The notes below the pieces were generated by a model. That model saw nothing but the letters and a program-made list of their open reading frames with translations. It ran no database searches and had not been told where the DNA came from. Shown one piece after another: positions 11,927-22,723 of a DNA stretch of 64,000 nt; the first letter of the stretch is position 1; every line of letters starts with the position of its first letter. The DNA comes from Toxoplasma gondii ME49. Taxonomy: Eukaryota; Apicomplexa; Conoidasida; Eucoccidiorida; Sarcocystidae. The position numbers and the translations under genes were made by a program. The DNA lies in contig NC_031472.1 of assembly GCF_000006565.2 (NCBI RefSeq), positions 2,040,227-2,104,226 of the forward strand, in the 5' to 3' direction.

Positions 11927-13116
11927 TCAAGCAGCATTTTCGCTCTCCTGCTGCTTCACTTCATCCTCGTCTTCGTCGTCTGCGGATCGAACCCACTGCA
12001 TGACAGAGTCGCTTCTCTTTCTGCTGAAGATCGACAGCGCAGCAGCTCCTTCAACTGAAAGTTCTTTGTCAAACCGGACATCGGAAGCAAAGCGAAGAGG
12101 CACTTCCACGGAGAGGCCCCGCTTCAGTCTGTTGGCAAGGCGGACTTGTATCCTCGCGTCCTTCGGGTCGCACGACTGAGATTTCTTCAAACTGTGATCG
12201 GGGCTCTCAGACAGCGTCTGAAAAACAGAGAATCACAAACTCGGGAGAAAGCATCTGACCCGTGCTCCCCGCGCAGACTAGCCCCTACAAAACTGCACAT
12301 GCTGCAGATCTGTTGTATATCTTGACGCAGTGAGCGAAACAGATACAAGGAACTTAACGGGTGGCGTTAAGAACACCGATCTGTGGTAGCAAAGGAAGAT
12401 GCAGACGAAGGGGAGGCACATGTTGTGTGGAGAAGAGGAAGACAAGACAAGCAACAGAGGGTGAACCAAAAGAAATGCGGGGTAGTGAAGAAGACCGCCG
12501 CACACTCCAAGCGACATGGAAAACCGAACATTCACCTCAAGCAGACGCAGGGCAAGAAACGGCGTTCCTTTGCTCCCGCTTCTCGACGTCAAGTCCATCC
12601 CGTTTTCCTTCTCTCCTCCGCTTTTCCACTCTTCGCTTCCCTCTCCTCAGCTCCTCTCTCTCTCACATCTGCCCCTCTGTTCTCCCCTGCATTGTTTTTT
12701 GTGTTGTTCTCTACCTCTGAGTCAAGACCTCCTCTCGTTGTCTGCTCGGGAGCTGCATTCTGCTTCACCTCGCTCCTGCGCCACGGCGAATCGATCGCGG
12801 CATCCTCAGGCTTCTTCTCCGCTTCGCCCGGGGAAGCGGGAGTCGGTAGAGACCCCCTCTGCGGTGAAGGCGGGTCTGTCGGCTTGGGCTCCGCCTGCGG
12901 GTGCCCGCCAGACGCGAGTTTCTCTTGAGAAGGTGTCTTCCGGATGTGAGTGGAGAGGGAATTTTGGGGGGAGAAGCGAGTACATCCAGACTGCACCGCA
13001 GGAGCGCCACAAGAAGCGCTGCTCCCGACCCCCGAAGAGGTAGCTTGAATAGAGCCGGCCTTCCCCGCTTCGCCGGGGCTTCCGCGAACTGCTGCGGCGG
13101 AGGAAACGCACCCCAT
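11927..13116 (-). CDS. Predicted dually acylated protein (MGCVSS N-terminus)
   Basis: Two exons on the minus strand: 13116-12667 (150 codons) and 12217-11927 (96 codons plus stop), 246 residues in all. The donor GAT|GTGAGA and acceptor TTTTTCAG|ACG are both phase 0 and bound a 449-bp intron. The start sits in a CAAAATGG context, close to the coccidian consensus. The N-terminus MGCVSS fits an N-myristoylation site (Gly2, Ser at position 6) followed by a palmitoylatable Cys3, so the protein is probably anchored to a membrane such as the plasma membrane or inner membrane complex. Residues about 7-150 are disordered and rich in Pro, Ser, Glu and Lys. The C-terminal exon is better ordered, with a likely strand-helix segment (IQVRLANRLKRGLSVEVPL) and an acidic tail DDEDEDE. 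I do not recognise a family; the function is unknown. Confidence 0.7.
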
Positions 13117-13133
13117 TTTGCGGTCTCCACTGG

Positions 13134-13154
13134 CGGGGGAGGGGGGGGGGGCGG
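13134..13154. repeat. G-tract just upstream of the MGCVSS start codon
   Basis: The plus strand carries GGCGGGGGA followed by 11 Gs and GCGGG; the minus (transcribed-sense) strand is therefore C-rich. It begins 18 bases upstream of the start codon of the minus-strand gene, so it would lie in its 5' leader or at its transcription start. The plus strand could form a G-quadruplex. Confidence 0.8.
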
Positions 13155-16100
13155 GCAGGAACAGAAAAAGAGGGTGGGCAAATTCGGGAGCGGGACAAGA
13201 AAGGAAGGATAAAATGTGAGCGTGAAGGTCTTGGGAGCAGCCCGCTGAAGACGAAGAACCTCCACGAGGACTTAGGAACGCAGCATGTGTGCAGACAACA
13301 GTTCGACCGGCACCACGGGGTAACCATGTACCTTTCTCACCCTCTTCGAACTAGGGGAGCCGACGGGATAGGTAAAGGCAAGTCAGTTTGCAGACTCCTA
13401 CAGATGTGTATTCTGGGCGTTGGTCGACAGACTGGAAGGGGTTAACGAAAGAATAGCGCTCAGGTTTTCGAGAAGACGGGTCGGTCGCTCCGTTGCCACG
13501 GCTTTCTTCTTAGCGAGCCGTGGTGTGTACCGGAACTCCTCCTGAAGGGCTGTAAATGCTTGCCTGACACACGGAAGAACGAACCGTGTCCGGAACATTC
13601 TCGTTTCCAGCGCAGGTGACATAGCAAGCGGGCGTTGCTGTGGTTGTGAAATGAAACGCGTGACGGTGAAGGCGCGGAAGAGAACGAAGAAAACGCGCCG
13701 ATGGTGGTGCACCGCTGGCACAAGTTGAAAACGGGGGCAACACGCCGGCTGGCTGAGACAGGCAGCAAGAAAACGTTATGCGAAAGCAGGGACTGGACGT
13801 GGAAAACAAACATGAAGAGCGATGAAGAAGAAAAAACTGCCAGGCACGTAGGGGAAGGATCGAAGCGAAGAGCGTAGCACTTGTCGGCTTGTGGAACTGC
13901 ACACCCACCGTATGAACACCCTTCGGCTGCGAGAAGCAGAATCTGCTTTCCCCTCTTCTGGAAGTTCGCAGGAAACGGTAACCGGAGCGTGCCTGAACGA
14001 CGAAGCTGCGCTTCTCTTTCGAGAACTGCGGGGCAATGCAAGTGCAGGAGCAGGCGTCGGCGCTCTGTGTCGTCGGCGACTGGCTCGGTACGGGTGCAGA
14101 CTTTCAATGAAGCTGGAAGTCTCAGCTTGCCCCCTGCCGAACGCGTGGAGAAAACGATTGGGAAGGCAGTGCAGACAACAGTGGAGAATACCGTGGCGAA
14201 AGAGCAGGACAAGGGGGAAATCGCCCGAGAAGCTTCGCCGCCAGGCGCAAATGCGTCCGGGATCTTTCGCTTCGGGCTCGCGGGCGGCTGAATCCGGAAA
14301 AGAAGAGATATTTGTTTAAACGCTGCGCAAGACGATCGTGGACAGGTCCGAATACAGGCGTACAGCTTGCGAGAAAAAAATAGCTCATGCACAGGGAATA
14401 CGTTCGACAGTTGCACCCAGAGATACCACAGGGCAGGACACTGGACGGATTACTTGGCTTTCTCCTGGTCGCCCCCAAGACGTCGCACACGCGACTGGCG
14501 GCCACAGATGACGTGAACGAAGACCGACGTATGCACAGGAACCGGAAAAAGAGAGAGACGGTCCTAAGGGTCAACCCTTTTCGTCGCGGCCAAGTGATGG
14601 GTCATCGCTCCGGGGCGCGAGCGGGTGTTGGGCGCTCGCGCCTGCGCGTCGCCTACCTGGAGTTCGTCCACGGCAAAAAAATTACTGGCTTTAGCTTTCT
14701 TAAGAAACCCAGCTGGACCTCGAAAACTCAGGTCACAGAGGGATTAGCTTCTTGTAACGCCGCGCACACGCTGGTCTGTGCTTTCCCTAGGCGCGGCTCT
14801 TTACCCTCGGTTCTCTTTTTCTGTAGCAAAAGAGCGCTGTGTGCCAAGAGACGCCGGGTGCCCGGACGAAGAGCAGCCCCACCCCGGAGGATCTCCCGCT
14901 GTCTTTTTGCTCCTGCACCATGTCGGACAACGAGGGGAGAAAAGCCGGCCTCCCTTCGGGTCTCTCCCCGGTGCGCGGGCGTTCTGAGTGGCCAGTGCTC
15001 TCGAGCCCCTCCGGCCACGGGTCTCTAGTAGCGAGAACCCCCCTGCGTGGAAAAAAGAGAGAAGGGAATCTGCTTGCGCTAGAGCTCAGGGAAAGAGGAG
15101 CATTTGATCGCAACGCCGGCAATAGTAGAAACACCACTTAGAGGAAGGCAACCTTTAACCGCCGGATTTTCTCCGCTTTCTCGGCCACTCGAAAGAACCC
15201 GGAACCCGACGGCTCACCTTCGAGCAGCGGGCAGGCAGAGTGCGCAAATGACGAAAGAGAGGGAGGGCAGCAGAGAAGAGAGTGCGTCGGAGGGGGGGGT
15301 TGCTAGAAACTCTGGGCCACATGCACGTTCATCAAGGGACGTAGAGGTTCGACGCGCGTGAACCGATGCTCAGGAACAGTGCGAATGCGTAAAAAAGACA
15401 GGGCTCGTGAAGATCGCCAGTCTACGCGATGAATCTGCGGACAGCGAAGGACGGATTTGCGCCTGCACGTCTCCTCGGCACCGGTCCGCCTCTTGCCAGA
15501 AGGGCGTCTCCGGCAGCTTGCCCTCGCCAAGCAAACTTTCCTGTAATGCCGAGGCCATCAGTGAATACGTGGCACAAAGCGACTCTTGAAAAGACATTCC
15601 TCACTGGAAACCGCTGCTTTTTTGTGCCAGCAGGCTCCACCAAAGAATCGAGTTGAGGAATAGAGTCGGGAAAATGGAGCGGTCCTCCTGCTCGATACAC
15701 AAATATACGCGGACGGGAAGAACCATGTCGCGAGTTCCCTAGTTAATCGCTTTTCCCGCGTTTAAGGCATTCCTCTCGCTGTATTTCTTTGTCCTCACTG
15801 GTCCGTATCGTTCACTCATTCTCGGCCCGTTTCTCAGCTCGGCTGCCAGCAGCGCACCCGTTCCGCGAAACTGCGTCGCCAGCGAGTGCGAACGGAAGGA
15901 AGCGACAACTCTACAAAGGGGAACGAGGACGCCCTGCAAACTGACGTCGGAGTGCCTAAATGCCAAACATCACGGCGAATCCCCAGTTTCTAGGTGGCTG
16001 GATTCATCGACTTCATCTCAGTGTGTTAAGTGTTTGGAACAGTGAAGAAAGGCGGGGTATTCTGTAGAATACGCGACTTGGTACGAACCCGGACGACCCA

Positions 16101-16662
16101 TGGTCAGGCAGAACCGTAGATACGGCCCAGTCACGTTCATCTACGGTTTCATCCTTTTCCCGTACGCCTTACGAAGCGTTTCCTTTCGGGTGGATGTCCG
16201 CGTTCGTCAGAGCCCTTGCCATTCGCCACACCTCGCCCTTGTTTCGAAACTGTGACATACTGGCGAGCCTGGCGGCTTCCCGACAGACAAGGCCATTTAG
16301 TTGGAATTTGAACCTACGACAGGGCATCCTTTTTCGTTCGATCCATTTGTTTTCATCGAATGAGCAGTAGCCGACCACGCTCCTGCTACGACTTGCGCGC
16401 GATTTCCGTTTTCGTTCGGAAACGTCCAAGGATAGCTGCCCGATTTAAACGGTTCGGCCTGTCATTCGTCCGGCAACTTCTATGTCCGATTTGTTCCCCA
16501 GCGTTTTTTCCCTCCGACGTTTTTGTTTCCGGGGCAGTGCAAGTTGGTTTACCCGGCAGTTAGATTAGAAAACCGTCAGATCTACAGTGATTCTCTGGAT
16601 GCATTCCTTTTCAGCGTGACCCGGCCTTTGCGAAGGTTGTGCGCCTCGTCGGTAAGCGCACC
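13155..16662. other. Intergenic region between divergent genes
   Basis: About 3.5 kb separating the divergent MGCVSS gene and the membrane-protein gene. Open frames exist on both strands, but none has a supported start, splice sites or recognisable protein, so I read it as two promoters and 5' leaders. An AGAGACG word, a heptamer reported in coccidian promoters, occurs near 14555. A G-run lies at 15292-15299. Nothing else stands out. Confidence 0.45.
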
Positions 16663-19600
16663 ATGTTTCAGTTGCTTTCAGGGCAGTCCCCTGGGTTGAT
16701 TTCAATAAAGGACTCGCGCGCTGTCTCGAGTCACGCACCACTGCTTTCCCGCGTCACGACAGCTACCACAATGAAGTCTACTTGTGCATACACCGGCTCT
16801 TCCGGCTCCGGCACCACGGGAGGACGAAGTTGTCGGTGCCGCTTCTCCCCGGCTTTGCGCTTGACAGCACAACGAGGCAGTTCCACCGCCGTGTCGAAGC
16901 CAAGCGCTGGCGCCGTGTCCGCGTCTTCCTGCGTCTCTGTCTTATCTGATTCTTCCCTTCCTTCGAGTTTCTCGCACCGCACATGCGGGTCTTCCGCTGT
17001 CCACTGTTCGCGGATGTCGCCTATGGCGAAGGCGACACCTCAGTTCGCAGTCCCCGCCTCGACTTCTCTGCGCCGGCGGGTACACAGAAGGAATTTACCC
17101 CTGTATGCATGCGCCTTGGTTGCATGCGTGATGTTGGTGGGCCTTCACTCCACATCACACTTGATAGGAAACGGAGATGGACAGTTGAGCGGGTTTCTTC
17201 TCCCAGCTGTCGAAGCTTCCGTCCGATTCACCTCGTTCCCTTCTCAGAAGGCCCTCTCCCTCCGATTCGGGGACTTGCCTCTGAGAGAGATGGTAATGGT
17301 AAGTGCTCGAAACAGCCAAGTCTGGCTTCGTATCTGCTTGCTTGTACAGCGTGAATCCTACAGCGTCGACGAACGGACCGTCCCCACGGCGCAGTTGCAT
17401 GCAGATCGGTGTGTCAGGTGTGGTGCGGTTCCACTGCAGCATTTCCACTACACCGAGCAACTTTTCGAAGATACACGCGAGCTGCTGGCCAAGATTTTCA
17501 ACGTCCCGGTCAGAGCAATTTCCTTCCTCCAGCTGAGGCAGGACGACGGGCGCCCCGAGCACGCGAGTCTCTTGACGTTTGAGTACGTTCTGGGAAACCT
17601 GAGTTCAGATGGGCCAATCCACGAATGAAACAAAATCGTCTGGGGAACTGGACTGTTTTCCTGTCGCACCAGGAGACGCATGTCTACGCTCTAAAGGGAC
17701 GTCCCTGTTCACTGGGCAGTTCACGGACCTTGCTAAGACGGCGTCACAGAGACAGCAGTGGCCCACAGTCCGCTTGGTTTCCTAAACCGTTGTGTCTGAT
17801 AAGAGGCAGAGGTTGGGTAGGAAACCACGTCAAAGGGTACGAGGCGTCTGCCGCCTCAAAACAGCCAGGGGAGGGGAAAGACCGCGAACGGTGGAACTCA
17901 GGATTAGCTGCTTAGGACGCTTGCCATGTGGAAAAGCCTTGTGTTTGCTGTCCGGTTCCTATGGCTTGCAGCGTGCAAGGCAAGCACTTGCACGACCAGA
18001 AGGGTCAGTTCCAAGAGTATCTCGACCAAAGTAGAGATGGCCTGGAACTCCATTTTGGCGGGCGAAAGGTGAGACGCAAAGTGACAGGCGTTTCTCGTTG
18101 TCCTCCTTCATCGTCCTTGCAAGCGATATGCCTCGAAAAATGCTCGGTCAAAGCAACGTTTCGCGCATGCATCCACATATATGTTTGTATTGTCAGCGGG
18201 GAGTGGGGTATTTTTAAGTTTTTTCTGCCTCTGTCTGCTGGTGCAACCAGGTATGGAGACTTTGTGATGCCTGGCAAGTCGGCCATTGATTCGTATAGTT
18301 CTTTCCTGCGTGCCATTGCATTTGTACCGTCTGGCGGCCGGTGGCGCCTACAGAAATTGGCGCTGCATTGATATAATCGGTGAATCGGTGCCTTCCTGTC
18401 TGCTCGTTTCCCGCGTTCGCTGATGCGCCGTCACTTGCGTTCTCTCTGTCTCTAGGTTTCGGTGGAGGCCCTGGCTGAGGATTTACCGCCCGCAGTTGTG
18501 GATGAGATGCCTGAGCCTTGGGGCAGGAGCTTCGTCTGGCAACGGCCGGGTAAGACGAGTCGCCACGTTCCTGTGTTCTCTTGATAACACTTTGTATCTA
18601 AATATCAGTGTGCTCACAATCTAGGTTCGTCTTGTCCTTTTCGTTTCTTAGTTGCAATGACCTTTGTCACCCAATTAACTGCAGATATCCATGCTGCGTT
18701 CGACTCGAGGAACAAAGAACCAGAAAAGGGTGGAAGGGAAGCTACACAGGGGACACAAATGGACCACGAGGAAGAAAGGAGGGACAAACGACACGAGGGC
18801 CAATGACAGGACGCTAAGGTAGACAGGTGGAGCTACCTGGCGCATGCACACGGGTGAAGGAGACCTTTCGAATATTGCGTGCCTGTGTCTTCGTTGCAGG
18901 TTACACGCGCGCTCTCGAGAACGTCGAGCACTTCCTCTGGGTCAGGGTTAAGAAGACTTCCCGCGTTCCACGACATGTAAGCGCCAGTGCGCGTGTCCGG
19001 TCTTGAAACCAGGACAAAAACCCATTCAGAGCTACAGACTTGTGCCTTCCAATATAGTTTCAAATATATATATGTATATATGTATATATATGTATATATG
19101 TATATGTAGATTGATAGATAGCTATCGCAGATTGAGCCCGATGGTCATGTAAGTGTCAGCGCTGCGTGGATGGTCCTTGTGAGAGCGAATGTTTTTGCTC
19201 ATGAGCGAGGAGAGTTCAAGGTCTGTCTCTCTTCACCGTGCTTCGGTTTCCCGGAGTGACGCATTTCGAGTTCCATTCTGCGTTGATGCTGCGCCGTGGC
19301 TCCTCAAGATACCTGTACCTTAACGCGTATCATGTGAACTATGTCCCCCCAAAAAACACCGAGTACCCACTGTGTCCAGTTAGGACTACTGGGGTATTCA
19401 GGCCGGTCTGCTATTTAACTGTCGTGTCTGTGTGTGAGTGTCAAGAAGGGCAGCGCATAGTTTGTTCAGAGACAGTACTTAAGTATACCGTGATGACTGG
19501 AAGACATGGTCTCGCGATGATCTTCATGTTTTTGATATGGGGGGATCTGGCGAGCTTTCTTCGTGCGAAGGTGTTGCACTTGCTCGCCTGCAAGCGCGCT

Positions 19601-22600
19601 TTCCAGAGGGCTTGAGGCGAGCGCTACAGCTTTCTGGAGAGAAGTCGGCATCAACAAATCGTTATCCTTGTGTGTCAACCGCAGTTGGGAACGCGCTGTC
19701 ACAAAGTGCAGGAGGGGGACCGATCAGTGCGTGCTATGTTGCTTCTTTGTTTCGCTTCTTGCTTCAGGTTGCTTACGGGGAACTGACCCAGATGCTTTCT
19801 AGAGCAATTACGGGGGTCGTCCAGGCCACAGGGTACCTTGTTGAAGCCGACAGCATCCAAGTCATGTCTCTGGAAGAAGACCATTCTGCCAGAGTTATCT
19901 CTCTAGCGTGAGTTTTCGTTGCGTTCGTTTCGTCTCTTCATTTCTTGGACGTTCTTTGCGCCGCACTTCTTAATTGATCTTGTCTCTGAAGACGAGTGAC
20001 AGGCAAGCATCGAGACCCCAACAATGACAGAACCGGGAAGAGCGGAAGGACAAAACCTGTTAGAGCTGTGCACGGTTTCACTGTGCTGCATTTAATTCTA
20101 GTTTCATTTGCAGTATCCCTCCACCGTTGCTCCAGTTAGCGAACGGGTTTGCGTGTCAATCTCTAGGGCAAACAAACACATTGAAGGAAATGTCGTGTCT
20201 GTCTGCCTGAAGTGGTACTCTTCAGCTGGCGGTGATTTGGTATCACCACACCTGGTTGCGTCTCTTCTGCCCCTCTGCGATTTGTCATTCGCGTTCTGAT
20301 TCTCTCATCTCCTCTCCGTATATTCATCCATGAACCTACTTGAGAGAAGAAGCCCCCGAAAGTGGTACTGCACCAGGTTGGTCGCTAGAGGTCTTCGATT
20401 CTGGGCTGCGGTTGCTCGGTGATGAGGAGCCGTTATGGAAGTCACTCCGAGTCATGTTTGGTTGGTCTGCGGGTTCGACACTTTGCTGCAGAATGTCGCG
20501 ACACAATGGAATGCCAAACTACTTGCGAGCCCTGAGGTCCTGGCTCCGCAACGCATGCGGAAGGACCATGATCCTCCAGACTGCACTGGGAGATGCTCTA
20601 ACTGCCGACTGTTCCATCCCGCTGGTGACAGTCCGAGCGACAGGTAAACAAACATCTCAGACTAAAGAAGGAAAACGGGGGTTAGCACCTCTAGCCTGGA
20701 TGAGGTAGGACCGAGGTCGAGGGAACAGTGGAGCCTTGTACCACTAGTGCTACCTAGGAAAGCTCTCTGGATTGTGTCGATCGAATCTCTCCAATTCGAG
20801 CCTTCGACTGTACGGAATGCCAAGATATATATAGTTAAGAATCGACAATTATGTTGCCTGTTGCTTTCGTTTGTTGCTTGTTTACCTTCTGTTCAACGAC
20901 CCGAACTGCCTAAAGGACGCAAGAAAGGCGACGAAGCCTTTTGCGTTTTCTCACTTCTCCTCTTGTCGTGACCTCAAACTTTAGAGACACGCCGACGCCC
21001 ATCCTAAAAGCTACGACGCATGCCTCAACTCTTGTAACGGTGGCGTATCTATCTGTTCACCTATATATATACACATATGGACCGAGCCATTGAAGCGTGT
21101 ATGGGTTCGGAAGGTGGATATCTGTGTGTGTGTGGCGACGGGGGTGAAGGGTGAGCAACGCGTGCGTGGGAGATACACAGAAGTTGTATCTGCTCTCTTT
21201 GAGGTTCCTGGAGGCCGTGTAGATCACGACACGCTCTCGGTTCTTTCCATTTCCATCCGTGCATCGGATTCTTCAGGCAAGCCTTTAACGGAGGACGACA
21301 TCACTCGGATGGAAGAGGAGCTGGCGCGCTCTTCGGTTGAAGCCGATGAGAGTCGGGCGGAAGACGATAGGGAAACCAAGGCTAAATCAGCGATGTCGGC
21401 CATGTCATTCGCCCCACCTTACTTTTCTCAAAATCAAACAGATCCTGCGATGGTGTCGCCAGGCTACCCAGTGGGATATCCGATGGGTTTCGTGCCTCTT
21501 TATGGACTAAAGCCATGGGGCGCGTCTGACGAAGGCACTGGGTCGGCGATTGGTAAGAAGGAAGAAGGGGGGAGTGCAGCTGGGGGGAGACGAAGGTCGG
21601 TTGACGTGGCAGAGCACAGGAAGGCTTAGTGGAGCACGCACAGAACCTGAGGGAGTCCAGACAAGAAACAAGCGACCTCTTGCTTGGACGTATCTCGTGT
21701 GAAAGGGAGTGCGCCGAGGGTCAGGAAGACCAGGGAAAGGAAAACGACACGCAGGGGCTTTGGCAGGATGGAAAATTCATGTTCGAGGGGGAATCAGACG
21801 CGAGCAACTGCACGAGGGGCTTTTGAAGTACATCCCAACGTTAAAATGATACATCCGGTAACAACTTTGCTTCTTTTGAGAAAGGACGTTTGTCTCATCG
21901 GTTATCTTCTAGGCGTGCGATATGGATGGCAACTATCACTCGTATTAACTACTACTCAGATGCCTTTGCTAGGGACAGCGAGAGTGGCCTGACAAAGGGG
22001 GACAACTTCGGTTTTTCGGAGGACACATCCGCGGGGTGATTTGCCTCGGGAGTCCAGAAGAGCAGCTGCGTTGCCTTTGGGTTGCAAGCGATGTCTTTGC
22101 TACTTCGATACGAGTGATACCAGTGTTTCCGCCTCTTTGGAGATGCACTTCTTCATGCCCTTCTGGATTTACAGGCACAATGAAAGCGAGCAAGACCGTC
22201 CTGCAAGCGGCAGCTGAAGACGAAGAATCCTCAGGTAAAGATAGCGCCGTCTGTCGTTGCGGTTGCCTCCCGTGGTTTATTCTGCTGAAGCTGGTAGGCG
22301 TCATGAGCACGGTGTAATGTCGGCCAGGAGCAGCGTGAATTGACCCTCTTGAGTTTATTTTCAGAGCTAGTGGCAATCCTAAAGATTGCACGGCCTTCAC
22401 AATGTGATGGGCACTGTTGTCAGACAAAACGGCTACCGTGACAAGCTCCTGAAAAGGGTTCGGAGATACGGGGTGTAACTTCAGAATAACGACGACAACG
22501 TAGTGAGACGCGAGTTTGGTGTATTGCGGTTGTTCTTTCAGGTGTTGGCGTCAAGGTGGGCATTGTCGTCGGCTGCTTGATTGTAGGTCTGCTGATCATT

Positions 22601-22723
22601 CTTGTTGTTTGGTACGCGTGGAGACGCCGCAGGAAAGAAGAAAAGGCGCTTCGAGAAAAGCAGAAAGCAAATGCTGCAGAACGCAGGGCAAACCGTGATA
22701 TCGCCAGATACGCGCATCCGTGA
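16663..22723 (+). CDS. Multi-exon membrane protein with repeated SEA-like modules
   Basis: Phase-compatible exons: 16663-17298; 17440-17582 (or from 17350); 17972-18068; 18456-18549; 18900-18976; 19768-19907; about 20140-20226; an unresolved exon within 20340-20648; about 21189-21552; 22175-22234; 22542-22723. The N-terminal part is Ser/Thr-rich and basic, with a hydrophobic stretch at about residues 144-167 (PLYACALVACVMLVG) that could be a signal anchor or recessed signal peptide. The ectodomain has at least two modules with strand, phase-0 intron, amphipathic helix (YTEQLFEDTRELLAKIF; YGELTQMLSRAITGVV) and further strands, resembling SEA or ferredoxin-like folds. A Pro/Gly/Tyr-rich linker follows (YPVGYPMGFVPLYG). 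The last exon encodes one strong transmembrane helix (VGIVVGCLIVGLLIILVVW), an Arg-rich stop and a short charged tail. No family recognised. The first five joins and last three are solid by phase; the middle is uncertain. Confidence 0.65.
19061..19108. repeat. TATATG microsatellite in intron
   Basis: Alternating TATATA and TATG units of about 48 bases inside the intron between exons 18900-18976 and 19768-19907 of the membrane-protein gene. Confidence 0.85.

Noticed and set aside
13460..14416. A 318-codon open frame on the minus strand
   Set aside because: No ATG in good context, no splice support, Cys/His/Phe-rich composition typical of random non-coding frames, and it sits in a divergent promoter region.
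16169..16429. Minus-strand open frame with basic, protein-like composition
   Set aside because: No conserved motif, splice partner or start context; it lies in the likely promoter of the membrane-protein gene.
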